From positions 61,831,710-61,895,709 of the forward strand of contig NC_134646.1 of the NCBI RefSeq assembly GCF_030463565.1: 64,000 nucleotides of DNA, given 5' to 3'. The DNA is from Pelecanus crispus. Taxonomy: Eukaryota > Chordata > Aves > Pelecaniformes > Pelecanidae. Shown in pieces: positions 50,851 through 64,000 of the stretch (the first letter of the stretch is position 1; each line of letters begins with the position of its first letter). The notes beneath the pieces were generated by a model. It did not search any database. It was not told where the DNA came from and saw only the letters and a list, made by a program, of their open reading frames with translations. A program made the position numbers and the translations under genes.

Positions 50851-53585
50851 GTTTGAATCACGTAGCTGGTAAGAGAGGGAAAAATTACTTGAGCTACCTA
50901 GTACCCGTGCCTTCCTAGAAAATTAACTCCATAGACTCTGTTGTCATTTCCTTCCCTTGGGGTTTCTGTGAGTAGAGAGCATTAGAACAAGCATCCAAAG
51001 CTCCCCAAGACTCTTTTTAAGGAATAGGAACAGATTGGTTTGGGTCACTTCTTCCAGCGTGCCCTCCGCAAACAACACTGCCAACCTTCAGGTCTCTACT
51101 GGCTCTCTGAGAAAGCAAATGAGAAACTGGACAGATGAAATTAAACTAAAACTCACAACTGACTGTAACCCTCCAAATAAATTCTGACTAGTAAAATACT
51201 GCAACATTACTGCGATGTACACAGCTGCTTGTGGACCTCACCCAGCTGATGGTGGGAGCTCTCTCGTGGGATGTGCGGAAAGTGTGCGTGACTCTGCCAG
51301 ACTAAGGAGGACCTAGACTGCAGTCCTTCAGCTCAGAGGTTAGCGCTCTACTTAGCAGGATATTGGATAATAACATTGGTGGCATCTCCCTCTCCTCAAC
51401 CTTCTCAGTTCTTAAAAAAATAAATACAGCAACAGTGGGCTGAGCATTTGAGCCCAAAGGAATGGCCGGTTGGCATGAGAATCAGAAAAAATAATGGAAA
51501 ATAACATTAAAATAGTAAGTAATCCTGAAATGTGTCTCTCAATTGTGAAGAAATGACAGGATGTGACTACAAATTTGTGGTCTACACCAGAACATTTAAA
51601 CAAACACATTTTCAGAACAAAAGACCTAACTATCTGAGGCAGGATTCAAAATGTACAGCATTATTATAAGCCTAAAACTTCTAGTTGCAGCAATTAGCTT
51701 GTCTTTTTTAGCCCCAAATCAAACAATATCTGATTTAAAATGAGGTGTAGTTTTAAAACCTATTTCTCAAAAATGTTCCTTACTGTCAGTTCTGTAAGAT
51801 GACAAATTTAAAACAACACATATAGAACATGTTTTTTTTTTTTTCTAAATTACAATGCTTAACAGCTGGCCACATTTCACAAATGACATCTTACTTATAA
51901 AATACCCTGCATCTTGACTGTTAATATGATTAACCAGTGCCACCTATTGGCTTCACAATAACACCCAGCTGTCAATTTATATACATAAAAAAATGAGGCA
52001 ACTCGTAAAATCAAAGGGGTCAAGACCCATGTTAAAATACAGAATTGTGGGGAAATATCAGTATGGAACTGTCATGACAGAAGGGAAAAGCAGTTCCTAT
52101 ATCTAAATATCAAAAGACTTTTGATTATTCACACATGATTGTGTTCCCAATTTAAAATAAATGTTGGTTTCTGAGAGTTCTGAGTTTTATTATGTGTACA
52201 ATATGCTTACATGAAACAAATTTGGATTCTGATCCAAAGGTTGGTGAAGTTAATGGAAAGATCTGTTAATCTCAGTGGATCTTAAATGAAGTTCTACACT
52301 TGTGGCATGTACTGACATCCAGTACCTTCTGATGCCTTACTGACTTCCACAGAGTTTGGATGAAATCCTTCAATACATAAATAAATTAATAAATAAAACC
52401 CCACTACATACTCATTAAATCTAGTGGGTATGGTATGAGTGAGGAGTCCGAAGCAGAATTTTATCTCATAATGTATCCTAATAACTAGCCTCGTATTAAC
52501 CCTTGGGAACACAGCACCCTTACATGTAGGTGTTCTTAAAGAAAAATGAAGAGTTAGGTTGACCTGGAATCCTTTCCCAATCCTGCAAATGGTCCCTAGA
52601 TTGTAGCTTGGGTGCCTAGGTGTCCTTGCATCCCTCGGCTATGCTTTGTGGCAAACACTGCAAATGCAAATGCATCTGCCGGCAAATGCCAATGCACAGT
52701 GGGAGCTTTAGCGGCACCATGGGTTGAAGGCAGAATCTCTACAGGGGGAGAATTTTGCATTCTGCAAACTGCGCAAGTGGAAGAATTCAACAAAATCTAA
52801 TTCTTTCATTTAATAAAGCAAACTAGGAAAAGCTCTTGAAAACATGACAATTTACAAACAATTATTGTCACACAATTAAATGATGTGACAGGAGAAACTG
52901 AAGACACAGCACATTTAGGGACACCAAAATTAAGTCTGAAAATTATCTCTGCAGAACACCAAAGCTTATTACAACTAAGCACTGGAAAACAGCAAAGCCT
53001 GCAAGGACAAGAATTTGCAACTATAATCAAAATTAATGTGAAAGAAAAACTTCTTGTGAAATCCAAAAGAGGACTTCTGAGTGAACAGTGCAAAAATGCA
53101 TAACAGAAGACTTAAAAAGGGCCAGTGGAGTAACAAAGATATGTGCAAAAATCCTACTAATTAATCTAGAGGTGTCAAGTCACACTTCAAAAAATTACAG
53201 AATTACCTAGAGAGTGGAAAAAAAGCTGTACAACACTGGAAAATGTTTTTAACAATTAAGTTGTGTGTACTGCAGTAGCTTTACTATTTTTTCTCTGACA
53301 TCACTAGACCAAAGAGAAAACAATCAGGGTACGTTACTAAAGCACTTGAGGTAATGAGGCAGTGGCAATCAATAAAGCAACGGGATGTCACAGACATTTT
53401 GTCGCCTAACTGAACTGCAGATTCAAGTGCTGGAAGCAAAGAAGTAGTATGTTGTGGCTTTGAGAAGGCATAAAGCAGAGGCGAGCCATAAAAAACATGA
53501 GAAAGCAAGGCTTGTAAAAGCACGCATGTATTTCACAGTACAGGCCAGCACAGGCCCATTAAATTCTAGTTAAAATTCTAGTTAA

Positions 53586-53669
53586 AGATGTCCCTGCTCA
53601 CTGCAGGGGGGTTGGGCTAGATGATCTTTAAAGGTCCCTTCCAACCCAATGAATTTATGATTCTATGAA
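53586..53669 (+). mobile_element. CR1 3' tail fragment
   Basis: Starts at TGTCCCTGCTCACTGCAGGG and ends with ATGAATTTATGATTCTATG. It is very close to the tail at 31611-31701 and belongs to the same subfamily. It is 5'-truncated to under 100 bases. Confidence 0.9.
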
Positions 53670-55693
53670 ACACACCTCGTTCTGAAGAAATTCCAATGAA
53701 CAGTTATATGTGACCTTACAGTTGGCAGCGCTGCAAAGCTATGGAAGAGCTCTGCAAGCACTGCTGGCTCTCCAGTAAAGTTGCCCTTCCCTTCTCTAAA
53801 CTTTCTATTTAAGTTCACAAGTCACAAAGTTCTAATCCAGGTTGTATCCTTCCTTAAATTTGGTGGAACATGGCCATGGTTTGGGTCACTACAAAACTGC
53901 TGAAGTCAGTGGGGCCAGCTGGAAAAGCATGACTGATAAATGTAGCCTACTGTATGGGCTTCAAGTGAAAGATGTGAAGACTTCTATGCCAGAAGATGAA
54001 AAAGTTTTGAACCTGACACTTATGGGTGTGCAGAGACACCCACAGAAGAAGTGAGAGGTGCTGCTTGCTCTCAGTGCAGTAAATCTGCATCAATAAAGTA
54101 GGAGCTTGCTTTGCAACAGACTTTTTTTTCCTGATGCTAAATGGAGAGGGCTATTAAATAACATCACTGCACAGTCAGAATAGTACTTGGCTGCTGTAGA
54201 AACAGTTATGAAAGATGAAGAAACTAAATGACAATCCTGGCAAAGGAGAGCAGCTGCAAGAGGGCACTAAGCGCAGAACAACAGGACTACGTGAGGAAGG
54301 GATGCCAGAAACACAACCACGCCTTGCCTAAAGAAGAGAATCTCAACTGATTTCTTACAGGACTATTTCACAAACAGACAACTTCTACCTAGCTGTAACT
54401 ACCCACTTACAGGCACTGCAGTACAACAGTTTTTAAAACCGAGAATTCCAGGTGCAGTCTGTGCTAAAAGTCATTAAGCATGACCAAATAATTCACAAAA
54501 CTGGCTCGTTTTGGTGGATTATGTTACATCTGAGAGGAAAACAGTGACTGACATGTAAAGGAAGAGTGATTTATCTTACCTCCATTCTCCCTTCCCTTTT
54601 CCAATTCTAATGATTCACCTAAGCATTATTTTCAGTGAAGATTATATAATCCAGTTGAAAAGGCCATTTTAAAATAAATTTTCAAATCTATCTGTTTTTA
54701 TGAGTAAAGTATTTTTGCGATTACTTCATTTTACTATATTTTCTTTTCTTGTTCCAGATTTTATTAATTTCTTCTGCTTGCTAACCACATTTATTTGATG
54801 ATATATATTAAGGTAATAGTAAATTTGCAGTTTAACAATCTTGAGGAGTTAGTAATTGAACAAGGACAATACATATTCTAATCACTTACCCCATCTGAGA
54901 AGCAGATGTAGTTGAAACAACTAAGTTCAATTTCCCACTAATACATTTCACAAACAGAAAATACTACTGAAGAACTTCCAGAACTGGCATACCAATTTAA
55001 TCAATCGGTGACAGAACTATACAGACTGTCTTCCGAATTAGTACTTTCAAATTACTTTAGCCATCTTCCCCAACTCCTTGCTCTTATTTTCATAATAATG
55101 ATACCCAATGAGCGACAATGACCTTTAAAGAAGGATAAAGATCTATGATGCTATACTCTCAACAGCACTGTAGAAGATGGCTGAAAGCGTGGACTGGATT
55201 TCATTTGTATTTCTTGCACTGCCAGACACTATCAGCCTTTCTCAATGCTGATGAAGGTATCTGTCCCTTGACCACAGAATATCTAAAAACAACTGCAAGT
55301 CATCTTTTACCTTTTACACCTACATATGGTTAAACACAACTGAATCCACAACTGGGGATCTCATTTCTTTTATTTGAAATTATTTTGAATTTACATAATG
55401 ACTATGAGGAGCTGACTGTGATATTAACACTGGAACAATACACTATCAATGGAATTGCTCAGTAGAATTATATAGTATTATATACATAGTTGATTATCAA
55501 AAGTATAAACCAGAAAATTCATAATTAAAACAGGTGGAGTGTAAGGAGATTATTTGCATTTTTAGCTCTGTTTTCTGAAGAAAGGAGGAATATATGATGA
55601 TCTGTGTGTCTTCTACATGTCTTCTGTTCTCTTTTGAAAAATATTTTTAACTCATGACTGACACTAAACAAATCTGACAGAATGATATTAATC

Positions 55694-55779
55694 TCAAATA
55701 TAATGAATATCCTATATATGAGATATAGAATATCTCATATATAGGATATATAGGATATTCAAATATAATGAATATCCTA
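55694..55779. repeat. Perfect hairpin flanked by 21-bp direct repeats
   Basis: Arms 55707-55726 and 55730-55749 (ATATCCTATATATGAGATAT and its exact complement) are separated by the 3-base loop AGA. A 21-base direct repeat occurs at 55694-55714 and 55759-55779, so the first copy overlaps the left arm. The DNA is very AT-rich. I read it as a locally rearranged AT-rich palindrome and not as a known element. Confidence 0.9.
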
Positions 55780-56310
55780 CATGAGAATAAATCAGCAGGT
55801 AAATAAGAGAAATCCTGTAAATGAGTCTCTTCCTCCCATTCATAAATAAGCCATCAAAGGGAAAGCTGTAACACGAGCTTAGACACTTCATAAATGCCTT
55901 ATTTGCAGGAAAGCTCCACCTGAAACAAGCATTCCTCTGCAGGACGTACAGACATGGTAACATAATCTTTCTGGGAGTTTATCACTTTATATTATACACG
56001 CTTTTCTTGGATGCATAGATCGCCTTCCTGACATGGTAAAAGGATGAAGAAGCAGAAACGACATTTGAGAAATTCAAGAATAATGACATAGACTAGTGAA
56101 AGTTACTGAAGCTCATTCTAAGCAAGGAAATTTTCAGGGAATTTTTTACCTTTGGTAGTTTCTATTGACTAATGAATTAATTTTGTGTCTGTATATGTTG
56201 CAGTAAGCACTACCAGCAGTGCTATAGAAGACATAGTGCAGCAGTATGCTGTACAGTCCATTTTCCTACGTATTTTCTTGTTTGTTGTTTGTTGTTTGGA
56301 GACAGCTTAT

Positions 56311-56440
56311 GAAAAGCTAGACTATCTTCTGTCAGGAATGGCACAGCTATGTTTGATCCTGCTTCAGGCAGGAGGACAGATCAGAAGGCCTCTAGAGGTC
56401 CCTTCCAGCCTCCTGGTCTGTGATTTGCACAACAATAAAT
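56311..56440 (+). mobile_element. Ancient CR1-like 3' tail fragment
   Basis: GATCCTGCTTCAGGCAGGAGG followed by CTAGAGGTCCCTTCCAGCC is the typical pre-tail wording of older CR1 subfamilies. No octamer array remains. The short open frame 56185-56442 runs into it and is not a gene. Confidence 0.65.
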
Positions 56441-59400
56441 AACAGCTTAATGAAATAACTCCCTAAGGTCCTTTGGACCTCTGTTATGGCCTCATATTTC
56501 ATTGAACTCAATGGCACTCATTTTGCTCACCACAGATTGCTTAATTCTTTATAATCCCATGTTGTAAATGACTTGCATTTCAAAGTAAATCATCATACAA
56601 ACTTTGCTAACGTCTTGATATGCCAAATTAGGGACCACATACACAGGAATGCTTCAATAACTTGCTTCAAGAGCATTGCGTAATTCTTCATCACATTTAA
56701 ATGTAATCCAATAAATATATAAGTAAATCAAGACCATTATCAAACAATAATATGATTTTATCATTTTCCTAACATTTACCAGTAACCCTAAAAAGACAAT
56801 CAACACTTAGTGCTCACTGCTCTCAGTATCTGAGCTATCAGAAATATTATAGGGTGGAAAATGAGGAAGAAAAAGAGGCATTTTCTTCAGAACAAATAAC
56901 TTTGTCTTGCCAGAACAGTACAGGCTATGGATCTAGCCACCAGGATTATTATCAAGTAAGAAAATATTTTTCCTCTGATCTCTTTTTCTAGAATTTGTGC
57001 AGCCTTTATTGAACAACAGTAGGTACAAAAAAAAAAAAAGATTAAGTCCTTCATTTTAAGAAAATCACTTATAAAGCTGTCATACATGATTTCTGTTATG
57101 TTTGATTATGACAATAAAGCAAGACCCTCTAGATGTGTCATGCTGGCATAGGGAGGTGTGGAGAATTCTTGGTAATAAAATAACCCTTAGATTAGAGTCC
57201 TGCGTGACACACTGGACTCCTTTAGATTAGAATCCATACCTTAGGCTCCTTAGAGTATTGAACACTGTCACTTCCTTATTTATTTCTTAGTATGGCTCCA
57301 TTTTAATAACCCCATGGAAATAAGGACATTCAGATACCTAGGTCTTCACAGTTAACCTGTCTTTCTATATACAGATAGACAAAAATGGATCATTACAATG
57401 ATGGTTTTGGATAAAGTTACTCTTTTAGGGAGATCTGCTTTTAGGTACCCTAGACCACACTGGTTTTTGAGATCTCTTCTTTGGCTGAATACTCATGGTC
57501 TTGTTCATACAAAATTCCCACTGAAGTTAGTAGGATTAGGCATTTCACTGGGCAATAATCTATTTTAAGACTTAGAAAGGTTGTTACCAATTACCAAGAC
57601 TACTGACTAATTAGTAAAGCAACTAGACAAATTCATGGAAGCAAAGGACCTCACATATTATTAAACACAAAGATATAATCTTTGTGTTCATGATATAATC
57701 AAAAGGATATACTCATTTTGTCCCTGTTGTGATTTCTTACTCTTTTGTCATGCATCTGAAACTGCCAGGGTCACAGGAGGAGTACTGGGCTTCTTTGGTC
57801 TAACTCAATATGCCTGATCTTACTGCATTTGCTTCTCGTTTATCTTATATATAATAGCTGGTGTGCATAACTCTACAAGTACGGATAACTCCTCTCATCT
57901 AAAAGTATTAAACCCACATGGCTATTCAATGGTTCTCAATCATTTGAAAGTAATCTTAATCTAGTAAAATCCAGTCAGTGGGATCACTTGTGAATAAACA
58001 TTGAGTGTAAGCTCAGGCAGTGTCAGGGATTCTGTTACAAATATTCTAAAGTGCCAGTCATTTCTTCCTACATTGCATGGTCAGGCATCAATCTTGTACA
58101 ACACAAAAAATACTGACTAACATAATATATTGAAACCACTATGCTAAAAAGGGGTTTTGGAGGGTTTGAACAAGCCATTTATTTTGCTAATGATTTTTAA
58201 CTTTGAACTTCTATATGCTTATGAATGTCTATTTTGTACATTTATGAAGTGCTATAGCTTGTAAGAAATGCAAATGCTCTTTAGTAATATGAACACATCA
58301 AAGGGTCTAGGCTTCAGAAATGCCCACCCATAGCAAACACTTCAGTTGGGGAGCTCTCTGAAAGTAAGGCTGTCCAGATAGAGCTCTTAGTAATTAATTC
58401 TCATTTCATCTACTGTTTTGTAAATGTTACTAATTAGAGACTCTAAATAATAATTTTACAAATAACATTGCTATGTGTTATACACACTATAGTAACTACA
58501 TGTCTCAATACCCAATTCAGGTAACGGAGAGTTGGAGGAGAAAGCAGATTTATAAACCATACGTGAGACTGCGAAGGTACTCAATTGCTGGTGAGTGATA
58601 CGGACTCTATTAACATTTTTGAGTGTTTAATCGTAACAAAGACACATGTTACTATTCTGAAGACTGCAGCTGTGCCACCGCAAGCGAATGCTAGAGGCAG
58701 GTTGTACAAGACCATTTTTCAGGTTCTGACAATTTAAAATCTGATCTGTTCAGCTATTTGATCAGTCCCAAAGACTAATACTTAGCAACAGCATGACTCC
58801 AGATTAAGCCCAGTGTGGAAGTCCTGCCGTTTGCTACTCTTTCCAGCTTCTGGCACCAAGTGTATTTGGAACAGCCTGATAAATCCAGTCTGTAAAGATG
58901 ATTTTTTTTTCTCCGGATCCAGATTTTGTACAATAATTACCATAGTTGGTCAGGCATAAGGTCTGTCCAGCACAGCATTTGTCTCCAACAATGGGCATTA
59001 GCAGATGCTTATAGAGGGAGTTTAAGACCAGGTCAAAGATAGAGGTAGGCATGTAATTATGGTGGTGATGGGGTGCTTACGAGAGTTGCATGTGGAACAT
59101 CTCCTCCTTGCCTGACACAGCAGCATGCACATAGTACGCTGCACTAACTTGGGGCTCTCCTCTTTACCTTGCTACACTCCCTGCTTTCAGCTACCTGTGG
59201 TTTAGCCCTACTGCCCTTTTGACTAAAGATTTTGGAAGTAAAAACCTCTCTCTGATACAAAACCTAAGTTCATAAGAGTAGCATCAGGCCAGTGGAGTTA
59301 TTTTAGAGTTGCACTGGCACAACCATGATTAAATTGGGTTCTCTGATTCTATCTGTTATTATCCTTCTTCAGTTGAAATTCCAGTAAGGGCATAAAGCAG

Positions 59401-60397
59401 TGGTCTTGAACAGCACTGCCTATATTAAAACCTGCCAGATTTCTCTGTATTCCATACACATGACTATCTATGACTACATTATATTTATATCTACCACCTT
59501 CAATATATTAAAACCTTAAATTACTGGTAGCTAAATATTACTAATGTATTATTATTGCAGCCTGAAAGGATATCTTATCACAAATACTCTTTCAGCAGAT
59601 GAAAACTGAAAGAAATTTCATTTGTTTCAGATGAAAAAAATTCCTGCTCAGGCACTTCCCTCATATCTTGTATTAGAAGTTCAGTAACTCCTCGATCTAA
59701 AGTTTTCCTTCTGTAATAAATATTTAAAATTTTTCCAAACAAAACTTGAAGTCTAATATAGGATTTTCTCTTGTGTGTTTACACATCTGTGAACACATGC
59801 ATATGCCTACATAGTCATGTGTGTAAGTTTCTTAAAAGGAGTTATTTCACCGCATAAGCTTAGAGATAGGATGCCAAATTATGTACCCTTTGTACTACAC
59901 TGTTCTTACACGGTTATAGAAATCCCAGCACAGAATACATGTGGTCTCCTTGAAACGCAGCCTCAGAAATCCTCGTTAGCTTGCTGCACAGCAGACTGTT
60001 GCTCAGCTGAGAGGTCACCCCACTGCCCTTGATCAGGCAGGAAAGAAGGTCCCCTGTGTTGATGGAGGAAGGCACTGTAACGCTGCCTGCAAGGTGCTGC
60101 CTCTCATTTCAAGCTGGATCTCATGCCTTGCTCAGGGAATGATTCACAATAAGGACTCGATTCAATACAGCTGCTGTCCATCATCTAACATATTATTTGA
60201 GAAATGAATATTACATGGAATTTGCACAAGTGTTTCATTGTCCCTCACTGTACTTAGAAACTGTGTTGAATGTACAGGGGCTGCCAGCTCCTCTTTGTCT
60301 GTCACTGAAAGGATGACCACTTCGCACAAAAACGAGGCACACTCCAAGTGCCCTACGCGCATCTTGACTGCTCTGTATTTCTAGTTTGATAAAAAGA

Positions 60398-60432
60398 TGC
60401 ATGCATATACATACATGTATATATACACAAAC
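60398..60432. repeat. TA/CA-rich low-complexity tract
   Basis: Alternating GCATATACATACATG and TATATATACAC, purine-pyrimidine alternating simple sequence within the long intron. No gene content. Confidence 0.55.
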
Positions 60433-63400
60433 TACAACATATGGAACCAGTCTAGCATGCAAATACACCTGAAGAAATAAAGCAGTATTTGCAAAGTCAG
60501 AAAGGAAGAAAAGAAACTGTAGGTTCTGCTCTGTTTTAATATTATTTCTTCAACGCTAAGAAAAAGAGTCATGAAACCTAAGCTGCAGGTGCATACAACC
60601 CTCATTGTTTACAAGTTGACAGTGGATAAAATCTAAACTCCTCTGTAAAGCTTTTACAATAGCATTTAACAAAACCTGTTCTTCAGTAATGCTAGAATTA
60701 CAACCTTCAGTGATGCCTGTTGAACATAAATACCCAGTTCTGACAAGGGATCCTAACAGCAAGTTTGAAGATTGTTTGTGATAATGTGTCTTGAATTTTA
60801 TACATCCATTTATACCATTTTATACAGTTTATACTATTTTATATAATTTGTGTATACATGTGCATGTGTGTGTATATAAACTATAGACGCGATACAAAAA
60901 TTATAGAAAAATACAATTTAAATAATTTTTTTAAATTAAAAAAGAATGGTCATGTGGTTAAAAATTTTAAGTGCTGTTTTTTAAGTAGATAGGGTAAATA
61001 CCTAATCCAAAGTTTTGGAGCTGTTAATTCCAGATGCTGCTTAGGAGGAAGGTGACTGGGTTTCAGGTAATTTTGCTTTTTTCTACATATCAAGAAGAAA
61101 CAACAAAAGTAACAAACTAAATAGGTTGCTGTTTACTAAAAAAAAAAAAACCCGAACCCACCTTTTGATCTTAGTCTTCTTCCCCAAATGCACATCCTAC
61201 CATTTGAGTATATAAATGAAAACTTTTGATGAAAATTAAACAAAAGTTCTCAATGTTTCCATTTGCATATTTGGTACGTTTAGAGCAAATCCTTAGCCCA
61301 GTCCCCAAGCCACATAAGCAAAGAACCCACAAAAAGAACAGGGGGATATGAAGAGCAGTTCTTTTCATACAGTTTATCAACAGTTTCTCAGGTTTATCTG
61401 TCCAGCAGAATGAACTTCAGCCCAGGTCAGTCTCCATCCTAGCCCTAAATGATCATTTCCTCTAACAGAAACAAAGACTTGAGGATCTGCTCAGCAAAAA
61501 ATAATCTTGTACTGGTTCTGCTTGAGATCTACCATCCCTGCCTTGCCAGTAGTTAAAAAAAAGTTAAAGCCTACATGATACTTGGTCTTACAGTATCAAG
61601 GGGAGTCAGATCTTGCTTTCTGCTCAACCACACCAATAACAGAGTTGTTCTGTGGCACAAGAGGAAAGAGAGAAAACTTTGCGTAGCAGCAGAAATACTG
61701 AAAATGGCAGGCTTCCTTCCAACCTAATGAACTCCAGGTATCTCTGACCTCCGGGCCTCCTGAAATAAGACCTATTTCAAATCAAGGCCTATACCAAACC
61801 CAGGTAGTTGAACCATGCTGCTCTCCCAAACTTGGAGATACTCAACTTTATCTCTAAAACTACTGAACTTTCTTTTTTTCCCAAGTGTAGCTTGGTTTGT
61901 AGCTCTTAAATGCTACAATGATGTGCGTCACATAAACCCATAAATAGCTATAACGTTAGGTAACCAGAACTAACACTTAGCATAAAAAAAGTCCTGCAGT
62001 TATTTGTCTCCACATCTCCGCAACACCTCCCTTGCAATTTCATACACTTGAACATCTGTGTTTTCCTTTAGCTACGGAATAAATTCCACCCAGATTATAT
62101 AAATCTGTCTTTAGAAAAAGATCTTCATGCAATGTATCCAAGTAGGGACACCATATGGTATTTTGGGGCTGGCCAAAATGGACCATAGTTAACTAAGCAT
62201 TACTCTGGCTTTTGGGTATTTTTCCACATTAACGTTTCCTTAATCATATTTTTCTTAAGAAAAACAACATTTCAGGTAAAAATAATATAATGCACCTAGA
62301 ATATGCTAAGAATGAAAAGTTATACCTTTCTCTTATCACATATGGCAATAACTTTGTAATTAAAGCAATCATTCTTCATCTATGAGTTATGCACTGTCAT
62401 GTTCAGTAGCACTAAACTACAAATGCACATAACATTTTTTTTCTTTCAGATGTACATCAACATGTATAAAAATACATGTAATTTCTGCAAAGCAGCCTAC
62501 AACAATAGATCCAAACAAAAACATCAGTAAGACCCATTTCTGCAATCCTTATTTATAGGAATAGTCCTTATCTAGTCAACAAAGCTAACTGCAGGTGAGA
62601 ATTTTGCTTTATGTAGCATGACAAAATATGTAAATTGGGCACCAAACATTTGTGCTTTATTAGAATCGAGGGTTTTTCAAATTAATACAATGTTCTGGAT
62701 GATGCATGTCAATGGAAACTAAACTAAGTTGAACAGTTGTACAGTAACTCAAGAAAACTCAAACTCATTCAATAGTGTAAGATAAGGAGATCTCACTCAG
62801 GCAGTCTATGGGGAAGCTGGTAAAGTTCTAATTGTACAGGTTAGTTTTATACCATGCTTGTACAATGGAGGCATTAAAGTGGTGGTAATATCAGTAGTAT
62901 CTTCTACTAGAATAAGATCTTCATTTTACATTTCTATATATATACATAGGACTTTATACTTAAGATTGTTAATTATGCCAAAACTATTATTAGTTAGGTT
63001 TTTCATAAGTAGTTGGTTTTATAGTTTTAAAAAATGGGTACTTGAGGCACAGAAACCATGAGGAACATAGCCTATCTGTATTAAAAAGGGATGTTAAAAC
63101 AAAGCTTGTTCATGATCTCATCACAATTGTTTCTGTTTGTACAACAGAAATGTTTTGAATGGCTAAAAATGGCTAAAAAGTATTAACTGTCAAGATCCAG
63201 TAAAAAGCAATCCTGCGTTGGAACTTAGGAGGTATGCAAAGGTGCTGCACAGAGGAGACTGAGCAGTATGCAGCTGATACAATGGATGCAAAAGGGAACA
63301 CCCTTAGCGTGTGAAATGTTAAATGCAACCCTGTTTACTCTTTGAGGTAAGACTCGCTAACACCACCAACATCAGGACACACTCAGATGCTATATGAAGG

Positions 63401-64000
63401 TATTATCATCCTGCCTTCAATGGAACCACCTGTGTGTAGGATTTGGCTTTATACATATCTCTCTTCAATGCATTTATTTGTCTCTGCTAAATTAAAGACA
63501 TGAAAGGTACCTTCACAACCCAAACTTGAAGAACTCAGAGTAAAAAATTATTGATGTCTTAACTAATCAAAGCAGTAACAAGACCTGAAGTCAAACTAGC
63601 AAAGGGCTAACTTCCCCGCTTTCAGAAGAGCCAAGAGAACTTAAAATTAGCAGAATTTTGACTGTATGTTCCAATTCACAGGGTTTTGTTTTCAAGACAA
63701 ATTCCTAACTCCAGTTAAGGCATCAGTTTCAACCAGGGTTTGTAATACCGCCTTGTATCACCACATAATTTCTTGAAATAGTGAACTTTGCAACTCAAAT
63801 AATTTTCTGCTTGAAGTAGTGATGAGAATCATTGGAATGTTCTGAACCTACACAGGGCTGATGTCACAGCTCCATATAATGGGACCGTATGGAAGTTTAT
63901 ACCTGTTGTATTTAATAAGAACTGTATGTTAATGGCAGGCATCTATACAGGTACTATTGAGTAGCAGAGAAACTGTCGTTAACTGATCGCTGTTACATTC

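Larger units (their letters stand above)
44842..64000 (-). other. NWD2: NWD2 5' long intron (partial, more than 19 kb)
   Basis: The sequence upstream of the first visible exon continues to the window edge without an exon that would supply the missing N-terminus. I looked on the minus strand for the expected ISANPED-type coding and saw none. It contains CR1 pieces near 46390, 53586 and 56311, a hairpin structure near 55707, and low-complexity DNA. No other gene was supported on either strand, and the open frames are short and featureless. Confidence 0.7.

Noticed and set aside
1-64000. CRISPR array, operon, defence island, viral genome or tRNA/rRNA genes
   Set aside because: Nothing in the window resembles these. 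The DNA is avian nuclear sequence with one spliced gene, and I found no cloverleaf-like tRNA or regularly spaced repeats.

Overview
The window is a stretch of a bird nuclear genome. The evidence is vertebrate exon/intron structure with GT-AG splice sites, AT-rich non-coding DNA, and CR1 LINE copies ending in the ATTCTATG-type octamer repeat that is characteristic of sauropsid, especially avian, CR1. No bacterial, viral or plasmid features were seen. The species cannot be named from what is visible.

The main content is one gene on the minus strand, recognised as NWD2 (NACHT and WD repeat domain containing 2, KIAA1239). Six coding exons can be placed: 44753-44841, 39353-39469, 18067-18270, 16138-16282, 15243-15832 and the large terminal exon 9679-13614. 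Their phases agree at all five junctions. Together they give 1692 whole codons plus a split first codon. Compared with the roughly 1740 residues I recall for mammalian NWD2, only about the first 50 residues are missing. The missing start exon or exons should lie beyond 64000, behind an intron of more than 19 kb. The protein has an N-terminal region conserved in the family, then a NACHT-type P-loop NTPase with visible Walker A and Walker B motifs, a helical region, and a long run of WD40-type repeats. The 3' UTR runs down to about 7970, where AATAAA is followed by a GT-rich element.

Layout: 1-7969 is intergenic DNA beyond the 3' end, with a short CpG-rich block at about 3120-3470 that may be the promoter or first exon of the next gene. 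7970-9678 is the NWD2 3' UTR. 9679-18270 holds four exons separated by short introns. 18271-39352 is a 21-kb intron carrying a 5'-truncated, broken CR1 LINE (about 29490-31701) and older MIR-like remnants. 39353-44841 holds two small exons. 44842-64000 is part of a long intron with further CR1 pieces and low-complexity DNA.

No new multi-gene system was found. The observations most worth following are: a near-identical inverted CR1 pair flanking the in-frame 117-nt exon at 39353-39469 (possible circular RNA or exon skipping); a perfect 20-bp-arm hairpin bracketed by a 21-bp direct repeat at 55694-55779; and the CpG-rich block downstream of the gene.
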